Positions 26,764 through 34,696 of a DNA stretch of 64,000 bases are shown here, in pieces. Numbering within the stretch: position 1 is the first letter of the stretch; each line of letters starts with the position of its first letter. The position numbers and the translations under genes were made by a program. The DNA is from Caulobacter segnis (GTDB taxonomy: Bacteria > Pseudomonadota > Alphaproteobacteria > Caulobacterales > Caulobacteraceae), in NCBI RefSeq assembly GCF_023935105.1, contig NZ_CP096040.1:2294001-2358000 (forward strand), given 5' to 3'. The notes under the pieces were generated by a model that worked only from the letters and a program-made list of their open reading frames with translations, was not told the DNA's origin and made no database searches.

Positions 26764-26797
26764 TTGACAGCGGGAGCATCTGGTTTAGCGTTAACCC
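26764..26797 (+). promoter_or_regulatory. Sulfatase operon promoter with operator GGTTTAGCGTTAACCC
   Basis: A TTGACA hexamer at 26764-26769 is followed 12 bases later by the operator-like 16-mer at 26782-26797, whose left half is identical to the sites at 17013 and 17074. The right part (GCGTTAAC) partly resembles the Caulobacter -10 consensus, so a bound repressor would cover the promoter. Confidence 0.5.
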
Positions 26798-26822
26798 AAA
26801 AGGGCGAGGGAGGAAAGTCGCC

Positions 26823-28424
26823 ATGGCTTCACAGGCCGACAAGATGAAGGATTCGGCGCTCGGTGTAAGCTCGCCACCTCGCCGCCGGCGGCTGCGCGGC
26901 CTGCTGGTCGCGTGTTCGGCGTTGTTGGCGGTTCAGGTGCTTTCGGGCGGCGCCGTGGCCCAGGCGGCCGAGACGGCGCCACGGACGCCGACGGCGGCGC
27001 GCGTCGCCGAGCAGGGACGTCCGAACGTCCTGCTGATCATCTCCGACGACTTGAACACGCGCCTTGGAACCTATGGCGGCGCGGCGCTGACCCCGAACAT
27101 CGACCGGCTGGCCAGCGAAGGCGTGCGGTTCGATCAAGCCTATTCGCAGTTTCCCTGGTGCGCGCCCAGCCGAGCCTCGTTCCTGACCGGACTGCGTCCT
27201 TCCGCGGTGGGTGTGCTGGACCTGCACACGCCACTCCGCAACAAGGTCGCCGACCTCGTCACCCTGCCCGAGTACTTCCGCCAGAGCGGCTACTTCACGG
27301 CGCGCTCGGGCAAGATTTTCCACCAGGAAGTGCCGAGCGGCGTCGGCCATGCGGGACCTGACGATCCGCAGTCGTGGAACGTGGCGCTGAACCCCGCCGG
27401 CCGTGACCTGCCGCTCGAACCGAAGATGCACAATCTGACGCCTGGTCTGGGACGGGGCTCGACCCTGGGCTGGCTGGACGGCGACGGTCCCGACAACGCC
27501 TATACCGACGGCAAGGTGGCCGACGACGTGATCGCGCTGCTGTCGCGCCAGAAGACCGGCGGCCAGCCGTTCTTCATCGCCGCCGGCTTCTATCGTCCGC
27601 ACACGCCGGAGATCTCGCCCAAGGCCTATTTCGAGCGCTATCCCCAGGCCTCGATCGCGACGACGCCCGTCAAGGACGCCACCAAGCCGCTGGACATCAC
27701 CAGCGCCTGGTCGCCAGACGACTTCGGCATGAACACCGAGGAACAGAAGGCCTTCATCCGCGCCTACTACGCCTCGACCTCGTACATGGACGCCCAGGTC
27801 GGCCGGATCCTGGAGGCCCTGAAGGCGCGGGGTCTGGATCGGAACACCATCGTCGTCTTCGTCAGCGACCACGGCTTCCTGCTTGGCGAGCATCATCAGT
27901 GGATGAAGAACGTCCTCTGGGAACAGTCGACGCGCGTCCCCCTGATCATTCGGGCGCCCGGCATGGCCGGGAACGGCGGCCAGAGCGGCAAGCTGGTCGA
28001 GCTGGTCGATCTGTTCCCCACGCTCGTCGACCTGGCCGGGCTCAAGCCCGTCGCCGCCAACCAAGGCTCCAGCATGGCCGGGCTGCTGAAGGACCCCGGC
28101 GATAAGGCCTGGGACAAGCCCGCCTTCAGCCAGATCGCCGGCGGGCGCAGCGTGCGAAGTGGCCCGTGGCGCTACACCGAGTGGCAGGCGGGAAAGCTGG
28201 GGCGCGAACTCTACAACGTCGAGCAGGATCCTCAGGAGGCCCGCAACCTGGTCGACGACCCGGCCAATGCCGCGGTGATCGCGCGCCTCAGCGCCATGCT
28301 GCCCAAGGATGTCGAGGTCCGGCGCAAGCCGCTGGCCTACGATCCCGCGGCCGATTGCCTGCACATGCCGCCGAATCTGGCCAAGGCGGTCGGCACGGCG
28401 TGCCAGGCCAGGCTCGATCCATGA
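26823..28424 (+). CDS. Sulfatase, iduronate-2-sulfatase-like, exported
   Basis: 533 residues. An N-terminal basic/hydrophobic export signal (about 20-48, ending GGAVAQA). Sulfatase metal site NVLLIISDDLN (Asp75-Asp76) and the formylglycine motif WCAPSRASFLTG with Cys113, so activation needs the FGE encoded two genes downstream. LVTLPEYFRQSGYFTARSGKIFHQE resembles iduronate-2-sulfatase-type enzymes (S1_7-like). GGGAGGAAAG precedes ATG 26823, which is chosen over the open frame from 26709. First gene of the sulfatase operon; its stop overlaps the next start. The sulfated substrate is unknown. Confidence 0.9.
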   Translation: MASQADKMKDSALGVSSPPRRRRLRGLLVACSALLAVQVLSGGAVAQAAETAPRTPTAARVAEQGRPNVLLIISDDLNTRLGTYGGAALTPNIDRLASEGVRFDQAYSQFPWCAPSRASFLTGLRPSAVGVLDLHTPLRNKVADLVTLPEYFRQSGYFTARSGKIFHQEVPSGVGHAGPDDPQSWNVALNPAGRDLPLEPKMHNLTPGLGRGSTLGWLDGDGPDNAYTDGKVADDVIALLSRQKTGGQPFFIAAGFYRPHTPEISPKAYFERYPQASIATTPVKDATKPLDITSAWSPDDFGMNTEEQKAFIRAYYASTSYMDAQVGRILEALKARGLDRNTIVVFVSDHGFLLGEHHQWMKNVLWEQSTRVPLIIRAPGMAGNGGQSGKLVELVDLFPTLVDLAGLKPVAANQGSSMAGLLKDPGDKAWDKPAFSQIAGGRSVRSGPWRYTEWQAGKLGRELYNVEQDPQEARNLVDDPANAAVIARLSAMLPKDVEVRRKPLAYDPAADCLHMPPNLAKAVGTACQARLDP

Positions 28425-30148
28425 TCCGGCGCCCATCTCCAACGCGCCGGACCTGGCTGAGAGGGCTCATGGCCGGAACGGCCATGAGCCTGGTGGTCGC
28501 CGGCCCGGCCGGCGCGGCCGGCCGGAACAAGCCCGACATCGTCGTCATCGTGTTCGATGATCTCGGCTTCTCGGACTTCGGCTGCTTCGGTTCCGAGATC
28601 GAGACCCCGGCGATCGACGCGCTCGCCAAGGCGGGCCTGCGCTACACCGCGTTCGACACCAAGGCGATCTGCTCGCCGTCCCGGGCGGCCCTCCTGACCG
28701 GGCGCAACGGCCACACGGTCAACATGGCCGATCTGGCGGCGGGCGAAGGGCCGGGCGCCGAAGCGCGCAGCGCGACCACGCCGGGCGTCATGCGCCGGGA
28801 CGCGCAGATGCTGCCGGACGCTTTGCGCCGCGCGGGCTACGCCACCTTCGCCATGGGCAAGTGGCACCTCGCCCCGGTCTGGGAGGATGGGCTGCCGGGC
28901 AACAACGCTCACTGGCCGCTGCAGGTCGGCTTCGATCGGTTCTACGGCTTCAAGATGGGCTGGGACGATCAGTATAGGCCCAGGCTGATCCGCCAGAACG
29001 AAGCGATCGGCCAGCCCGACGCGCCCGGCTATCATTTCTCCAAGGCGATCGTCGACGAGTCCATCGCCGCGATCGACGGGACGCCCAAGGACAAGCCGTA
29101 CTTCCTGTACCTGGCGCTCGGCGCCACCCACGCGCCGCTGCAGGTTCCCAAGCCCTATGTCGACCGTTACCGCGGCCGCTTCGACGCGGGTTGGGACTCG
29201 CTGCGCGAGGCGCGTTTCAAGCGCATGAAGGCGATGGGGATCCTGCCCGAGGACTGCGCCCTTCCGGCCGCCAACAGCGGGGATCGCCGCTGGGCCGATC
29301 TGAGCGATGACGAGCGCAAGGTCTATGCCCGCTACATGGAAACCTATGCGGGTTTCCTGACCCATGCCGACGAGCAGGTCGGGCGCTTGGTCGAGCATCT
29401 TCGCCATACGCGGCGCCTCGACAACACGCTGATCCTGGTCATTTCGGACAATGGCGGTTCAGCCGAGGCGGGACAGCCTGGCAGCTTCGACCAGCTCTAT
29501 CCGCCCAAGCCGGCCGACGTCGCCAAGCTGGCGGCGGATCTCGACGCGCTTCAGACCCACCACATCGGCTATCAGCGGCCATGGGCCATGCTCAGCGACA
29601 CGCCCTACCGTCGCTACAAGGGCTGGCCGCACTTGGGCGGGGTGCGCACGCCTCTGATCGCCAGCTGGCCGGCGGGCATTCGCGATGCGGGCGCGGTGCG
29701 GCGCCAAGCGGTGGACATCATCGACCTGGCCCCGACCCTGGTCGAGGCGGCCGGGGCGCGGTTCGCCGGGACGCTCGACGGACAGGCGCAGTTGCCGGTG
29801 GCAGGGCGGTCGATCGCCGCGACCTTCAAGTCGTCCTCGGCGCCGGATCCTCGCCCCGTCCAATATTTCGAGCTGAGGGGCAACCGCGCCATCCGTCTGG
29901 GACGCTGGCGCGCGGTGGCCGTCCACCGGCTCGGGACGCGGTTCGAGGACGATCGCTGGGCCTTGTACGACCTGAAGGCGGATCCCGCCGAGGCGCGCGA
30001 TCTGGCCGCCAGCATGCCGCGCAAGCTGGAAGAGCTGAAAGCCGCCTGGTGGGGCGAAGCCAAGCGTTATGGCGCGCTTCCGTTGGGCGAGGGGCCTGAA
30101 TACGTTCGCAAGCTTGATCGCTATCGCGACGCCTTCCTGCCCGACTAG
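28421..30148 (+). CDS. Arylsulfatase-family sulfatase, probable Tat export
   Basis: 575 residues. N-terminus PTRRTWLRGLMAGTAMSLVVAGPAGAA carries twin Arg plus a hydrophobic run. Metal site VVIVFDDLGFSDFGCFG; formylglycine motif CSPSRAALLTGRNGHT with Cys84; FAMGKWHLAP and ISDNGGSAE follow. Closest in pattern to AtsA-like S1_4 arylsulfatases. The start overlaps the preceding stop (ATGA). It has a longer C-terminal half with a FELRGNRAIRLGRWRAV segment as in Pseudomonas-type arylsulfatase. It could desulfate phenyl or sugar sulfates; specificity cannot be read from the sequence. Confidence 0.9.
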   Translation: MIRRPSPTRRTWLRGLMAGTAMSLVVAGPAGAAGRNKPDIVVIVFDDLGFSDFGCFGSEIETPAIDALAKAGLRYTAFDTKAICSPSRAALLTGRNGHTVNMADLAAGEGPGAEARSATTPGVMRRDAQMLPDALRRAGYATFAMGKWHLAPVWEDGLPGNNAHWPLQVGFDRFYGFKMGWDDQYRPRLIRQNEAIGQPDAPGYHFSKAIVDESIAAIDGTPKDKPYFLYLALGATHAPLQVPKPYVDRYRGRFDAGWDSLREARFKRMKAMGILPEDCALPAANSGDRRWADLSDDERKVYARYMETYAGFLTHADEQVGRLVEHLRHTRRLDNTLILVISDNGGSAEAGQPGSFDQLYPPKPADVAKLAADLDALQTHHIGYQRPWAMLSDTPYRRYKGWPHLGGVRTPLIASWPAGIRDAGAVRRQAVDIIDLAPTLVEAAGARFAGTLDGQAQLPVAGRSIAATFKSSSAPDPRPVQYFELRGNRAIRLGRWRAVAVHRLGTRFEDDRWALYDLKADPAEARDLAASMPRKLEELKAAWWGEAKRYGALPLGEGPEYVRKLDRYRDAFLPD

Positions 30149-30159
30149 GACGCTCGACA

Positions 30160-31131
30160 ATGAGGACACGTCTCAAATCCGCACCGGTGACCGAAGGCAT
30201 GATCCGCCTTGCGGGCGGCGCCTTCACCATGGGGGAAGAGAGCTTCTATCCCGAGGAGCGTCCGCTGAGGCGTGTGAAGGTCGATCCCTTCTGGATCGAC
30301 CCGACGCCGGTGACCAACCGGCAGTTCGCCGCGTTCGTGGCCGACACCAACTACAAGACCTTCGCCGAGACGCCGCCGAACCCGAAGGACTATCCTGGGC
30401 TGGATCCGGAGATGGCTCATGCGGGATCGCTGGTCTTCCGCAAGCCGGTCGGTCCAGTGGGCCTGAACGACTGGACGCAGTGGTGGCAGTTTTGCGTCGG
30501 CGCCAGCTGGCGCCATCCGCAGGGAGCCGACAGCTCGCTGGAGGGCTTGGACGACCATCCCGTCGTGCACGTGACCCACCAGGACGCCAAGGCCTATGCC
30601 GAGTGGGCGGGCAAGACCCTGCCGACCGAGGCGGAGTGGGAGTTCGCCGCGCGCGGCGGGCATGACGACGGCCGGGCCTATCAATGGGGCGCCGAACTGG
30701 CGCCGGAAGGCCGGATGCTGGCCAACTACTGGCAGGGCGCCTTTCCGGTCGAGAACACCGCCGAGGACGGGTGGGAGACCTCCAGCCCCGTCCGCAGCTT
30801 TCCGGCCAACGACTACGGCCTCTACGACATGATCGGCAACGTGTGGGAGTGGACGCACGACTGGTATGTCCAGCCCAAGGCCGTCGAGAAGAAGAAGGGA
30901 TCGGCCTGCTGCGCCGTGTCCAATCCGCGCGGCGGCGCCAAGGGCGACAGCTACGACCCGCACGCGCCGGGCATGAAGATCGCGCGCCGCGTGACCAAGG
31001 GCGGCTCGCATCTGTGCGCCGAGAACTACTGCCGTCGGTATCGCCCGGCGGCCCGGCAGGGCCAGCCGATCGACAGTTCCACAAGCCATATCGGCTTTCG
31101 ATGCGTCGTCCGCGGCGCCCGCACGGACTGA
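30160..31131 (+). CDS. Formylglycine-generating enzyme (SUMF1/FGE family)
   Basis: Oxidises the Cys of CxPSR in newly made sulfatases to formylglycine, using copper and O2. 323 residues, no signal peptide, so it acts in the cytoplasm before export. FGE-sulfatase fold with IRLAGGAFTMGEE, PTPVTNRQFAAFV, LPTEAEWEFAARGG and GNVWEWTHDW. The C-terminal KGGSHLCAENYCRRYRPAAR carries Cys286 and Cys291, matching the catalytic pair Cys336/Cys341 of human FGE. Many bacterial SUMF1-fold proteins lack this pair, so this is a genuine FGE. It lies within the operon of five Cys-type sulfatases, exactly where a maturase is needed. Confidence 0.93.
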   Translation: MRTRLKSAPVTEGMIRLAGGAFTMGEESFYPEERPLRRVKVDPFWIDPTPVTNRQFAAFVADTNYKTFAETPPNPKDYPGLDPEMAHAGSLVFRKPVGPVGLNDWTQWWQFCVGASWRHPQGADSSLEGLDDHPVVHVTHQDAKAYAEWAGKTLPTEAEWEFAARGGHDDGRAYQWGAELAPEGRMLANYWQGAFPVENTAEDGWETSSPVRSFPANDYGLYDMIGNVWEWTHDWYVQPKAVEKKKGSACCAVSNPRGGAKGDSYDPHAPGMKIARRVTKGGSHLCAENYCRRYRPAARQGQPIDSSTSHIGFRCVVRGARTD

Positions 31132-31173
31132 TGGACGGCGGCGATCAATGAAATGTTTGGGGAGAGATTTCGC

Positions 31174-32646
31174 GTGACCAGGACGATAGCCAAACCCGGC
31201 GCGATCCGCCGCACGCTCGCGCGCGTTGCGCGGCAGGCCCTGTTGCCGGCGCTGCTGGCGACTTCCGCGCTGGTCGCGCCGATAGGCTCCGTCGCCCAGG
31301 AGAGCGCGTCGTCGACGAATCCGGCGCGTGGGGCGGCGGTCGCGCGCACGGAGGGGCCGCCGAACGTCATCGTGATCCTGGCCGACGATGTCGGGGTCGA
31401 GGCCTTCCGGCTGTACGGCGGTTCGATCGCCACGCCCAATCTGGAGCGCCTGGCCAATGAGGGCGTCACCTTCGACAGCGCCTTCGCCACGCCGCTGTGC
31501 TCACCCAGCCGCACACGCCTGATGACGGCCCGAGAGAACGCCAAGAACTATGAGGCCTTTGGCTTCCTGAGCCCGGGCGAAAAGACCTTCGGCAACCTGT
31601 TCTCCGACGCCGGCTACGCGACCTCGATCATCGGCAAGTGGCAGCTGAGCGGCAACGGCTTCGACGACCGGGTCGGGATCTCGCCGGAAGGCGCGGGATT
31701 CAGGGAGTCGCTGCTGTGGCAGCTGAAGTCGGGTCCCTCGCGGGGCTCCCGCTACTGGGGGCCGACCCTGTGGGCCAACAGCCAGCCCAAGCTGCACGAG
31801 GAAGGCTTCGGACCGGACCTGGCGAACCAGGCGGCCATCGACTTCATCGAAACCAACAAGGCCAAGCCCTTCTTCCTCTACTATCCCATGGTGCTGGTGC
31901 ACGACCCGTTCGTCGGCGTGCCGGGCAAACTGGACGCCGAGGGCGAGCAGGCCAAGTTTCGCGGCATGATGCAGTACATGGACGACCTTGTCGGCAAGCT
32001 GCTGGACCGGGTCGACGCGCTGGGCCTGCGCGAACGGACGCTGATCGTGTTCACCGCCGACAACGGCACCAACCAGCGCATCTACTCGATCCGCAACGGC
32101 CAGCAAGTGAGCGGCGGCAAGGGCCTTCCGACCCTGACCGGCACCCACGTGCCGATGGTGATGAGCTGGCCCGGCCACATGCCGGCGGGCGTGCGAAGGT
32201 CCGGCCTGACCGACTTCGCCGACGTGCTGCCGACCATCGCCGACGCCGCCCAGCTGCCGGTCTCCTGGCAGATCGACGGGGTCAGCCAGTTGCCGGTGGC
32301 GCGCGGCGAGCGCCCGGCGGTGCGCGAGGCGATCTACCAGCACTATGCGCCGACCTGGGTGTTCAAGCCGGTGGGTTTCGCTTTCGACCGTGATCGCAAG
32401 CTCTATTCGGACGGCCGCTATGTGGCGCTCAACCTCGAGCATGACGTCGAGACGCCGATCGACACGACCCGCCTGAGCAGCGACGAACAACGCCGCTACC
32501 GCAAGCTCAAGGCGATCGTCGACGCCGACAAGCGGCCGTTCGATCCGGTCCGCTTCCCGTGGTGCAAGGGCCGCAAGCCGACGAAGGAAGGCGGCGACCC
32601 GACGGTCGTCGGCTGCGGCATGAAGCCGTTCGACATCGGCGAATAA
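31174..32646 (+). CDS. Sulfatase, exported
   Basis: 490 residues from GTG 31174; an in-frame ATG at 31153 would add seven residues but has no Shine-Dalgarno, while GGGGAGAG lies nine bases before the GTG. Signal peptide to about 41 (GSVAQE). Metal site VIVILADDVGVEAFRLYGG; formylglycine motif PLCSPSRTRLMTAR with Cys109; IIGKWQLSGNG; FTADNGTN. Short loops and a C-terminal KGRKPT segment set it apart from its neighbours. Cys type, thus an FGE client. Subfamily not assigned with confidence. Confidence 0.88.
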   Translation: MTRTIAKPGAIRRTLARVARQALLPALLATSALVAPIGSVAQESASSTNPARGAAVARTEGPPNVIVILADDVGVEAFRLYGGSIATPNLERLANEGVTFDSAFATPLCSPSRTRLMTARENAKNYEAFGFLSPGEKTFGNLFSDAGYATSIIGKWQLSGNGFDDRVGISPEGAGFRESLLWQLKSGPSRGSRYWGPTLWANSQPKLHEEGFGPDLANQAAIDFIETNKAKPFFLYYPMVLVHDPFVGVPGKLDAEGEQAKFRGMMQYMDDLVGKLLDRVDALGLRERTLIVFTADNGTNQRIYSIRNGQQVSGGKGLPTLTGTHVPMVMSWPGHMPAGVRRSGLTDFADVLPTIADAAQLPVSWQIDGVSQLPVARGERPAVREAIYQHYAPTWVFKPVGFAFDRDRKLYSDGRYVALNLEHDVETPIDTTRLSSDEQRRYRKLKAIVDADKRPFDPVRFPWCKGRKPTKEGGDPTVVGCGMKPFDIGE

Positions 32647-32698
32647 AGAACAAGGGCGCGCCGGCGATCGACAGCGGGCGGCGGGAGGAGTGACGGTG

Positions 32699-34618
32699 AT
32701 GGTCCAGAACGGCGTAGGCGCCTCGCGACAGGGCGAGCATACCCGGCGGCGGCTGCTGCGAGGCGGCGCCGCCCTGCTGGCGGGGACGGCCGTGGGCGGC
32801 GTGGCGCGGGCCGCGCCCGCCCGGCCGAACATCCTGTGGTTCGTCAGCGAGGACAACAATCCCTTCATCGGGGCCTATGGCGATCGTCTGGCGCACACGC
32901 CGACGATCGACAAGCTGGCGCGGGAAGGCGTCCTCTTTCGTCACGCCTATAGCAACGCCCCGGTCTGCGCGCCGTCGCGCTTCGGCATCCTGACCGGCGT
33001 CTATCCGGAAGCGTGCGCGCCCGCCAACCACATGCGGGCCCGCGCCGCCTTGCCGGCGATGCTCAAGACCTATCCGGAACTGCTGCGCCAGGCCGGCTAC
33101 TACGTCACCAACAACGACAAGACCGACTACAACTGCGACGTCGACCCGGCGCGGATCTGGGACGACAGCAGCAAGGCCGCCCACTGGCGCGGCCGCCCCC
33201 AGGGCGCGCCGTTCATGGCCGTCTTCAACACCATGACCACCCACGAGTCCCGGCTGTTCGATCCCACGCCCGGTCGCGTGAAGCCCGAGGAGGTGACGCT
33301 GCCGGCCTATGTCCCGGACACGCCCGGGATCCGCCAGGACTACGCCAGCTACTACAATCTGATGGAGCGGATGGACGGCGAGCTGGCCAGCCGGCTGGCC
33401 GAACTGGAAGCCGACGGCCTGGCCGACGACACCATCGTCTTCTACTACTCCGACAACGGCGGGACGCTGCCGCGGTCCAAGCGCTATTGCTACGAGGAAG
33501 GCCTGCGCTGCGCCCTGGTCGTGCGCGTGCCGCCCAAGTGGCGGCATCTGGCGCCGGCCGCGCCGGGCGGCGAGATCGATGCGCCGGTCAGCTTCATCGA
33601 CCTGGCCCCGACCCTGCTGGCGCTCGCGGGCGTCCCGCAGCCGGCGACGATGAACGGCAAGCCGCTGATGGGCCGCGGTTCGAAGACTGAGCGCCGCTAC
33701 GTGTTCGGCATGCGCAACCGGATGGATGAGCGCTACGACTTCGTGCGCACGGTGACGGACGGCCGCTACCGCTACATCCGCAACTACATGCCGCATCGCC
33801 CGAACGGCCAGAACCAGGCCTATGAGTGGCTGGCCAAGGGCTATCAGGATCTGGACCGCCTGCATCTGGCCGGCAAGCTGAACCCGATCCAGGAGCGCTT
33901 CTTCCAGCCGCGGCCGTACGAGGAGTTCTACGACCTGTCGGTCGATCGCGACGAGATCGACAACCGGATCGCCGACCCGGCCCATGCGGCGCGGATCGAG
34001 CGCATGCGCCGCGCCCTCGACGCGCACATGCTTTCCATCAACGACAACGGCTTCATTCCGGAGGGCGGGGAAGCCGAGGGCTACCTGGCCAGCCGCGCGC
34101 CCGGCGCCTATCCGCTCCAGGCCATCATGGCGCTGGCCGCCACGGCGGGCAGGCGCGACGCCAAGGCCGTCCCGTTTCTGCAGGCCAAGCTCTCGGACGC
34201 CAATCCGGTGATCCGATATTGGGCCGCGACGGGACTGCTGATCCTCGGCGCCGACGCGGCGCCGGCGGCCGGCCGCTTGCTGGAAGTGATGAGGGACGAC
34301 CCGTCCAAACCAGTGCGGATCGCCGCAGCGGAGGCTGCAGCCCATGTCGGTCACGGTCCCGAGGCGGTCGCCGTCCTGGTTTCGTTGATGGCGCCGGGTG
34401 AAACGGCCGCCGTGAGCCTGCAGGCGGTGAACGCCCTGACCTATGTTCCCGACCCGAAACCCGCCTTGCCGGCGATCCGAGCGGCGGCGCGGAGCGAGCA
34501 ACAGTATGTCCGGGATGCGTCCCGTTATCTCGAGGCCGTGCTGGATGGCGTCTACGACCCCGGGAAGCCGCTCTTCGACCTGGAGCGCATGCGGCGGGCG
34601 ATGAAGGGCGGCGGTTAG
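32699..34618 (+). CDS. Sulfatase with C-terminal HEAT-like repeats, probable Tat export
   Basis: 639 residues. N-terminus HTRRRLLRGGAALLAGTAVGG is Tat-like. Metal site ILWFVSEDNNPFIGAYGD, the SEDN form seen in heparan-N-sulfatase-like S1_8 enzymes; formylglycine motif VCAPSRFGILTG with Cys90. From about 475 to the end comes a helical repeat region (AVPFLQAKLSDANPVIRYWA, AAPAAGRLLEVMRDDPSKPV, VRDASRYLEAVLDG), which reads as HEAT/PBS-lyase-like repeats and may bind substrate or partners. GGAGGA lies nine bases before ATG 32699; GTG codons at 32690 and 32696 are alternatives. A weak hairpin overlaps the stop. Confidence 0.88.
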   Translation: MVQNGVGASRQGEHTRRRLLRGGAALLAGTAVGGVARAAPARPNILWFVSEDNNPFIGAYGDRLAHTPTIDKLAREGVLFRHAYSNAPVCAPSRFGILTGVYPEACAPANHMRARAALPAMLKTYPELLRQAGYYVTNNDKTDYNCDVDPARIWDDSSKAAHWRGRPQGAPFMAVFNTMTTHESRLFDPTPGRVKPEEVTLPAYVPDTPGIRQDYASYYNLMERMDGELASRLAELEADGLADDTIVFYYSDNGGTLPRSKRYCYEEGLRCALVVRVPPKWRHLAPAAPGGEIDAPVSFIDLAPTLLALAGVPQPATMNGKPLMGRGSKTERRYVFGMRNRMDERYDFVRTVTDGRYRYIRNYMPHRPNGQNQAYEWLAKGYQDLDRLHLAGKLNPIQERFFQPRPYEEFYDLSVDRDEIDNRIADPAHAARIERMRRALDAHMLSINDNGFIPEGGEAEGYLASRAPGAYPLQAIMALAATAGRRDAKAVPFLQAKLSDANPVIRYWAATGLLILGADAAPAAGRLLEVMRDDPSKPVRIAAAEAAAHVGHGPEAVAVLVSLMAPGETAAVSLQAVNALTYVPDPKPALPAIRAAARSEQQYVRDASRYLEAVLDGVYDPGKPLFDLERMRRAMKGGG

Positions 34619-34696
34619 CCGCCGACGCTGGCAGCCCGAAGAAAGATGCAGGCGTAGGCCGCCAGAAGGCGCCGCGCCACCTCAGGAGACCCGGAA

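Noticed and set aside
26709..26822. N-terminal extension of the first sulfatase
   Set aside because: It covers the promoter and operator; GGGAGGAAAG and the export signal place the start at 26823.
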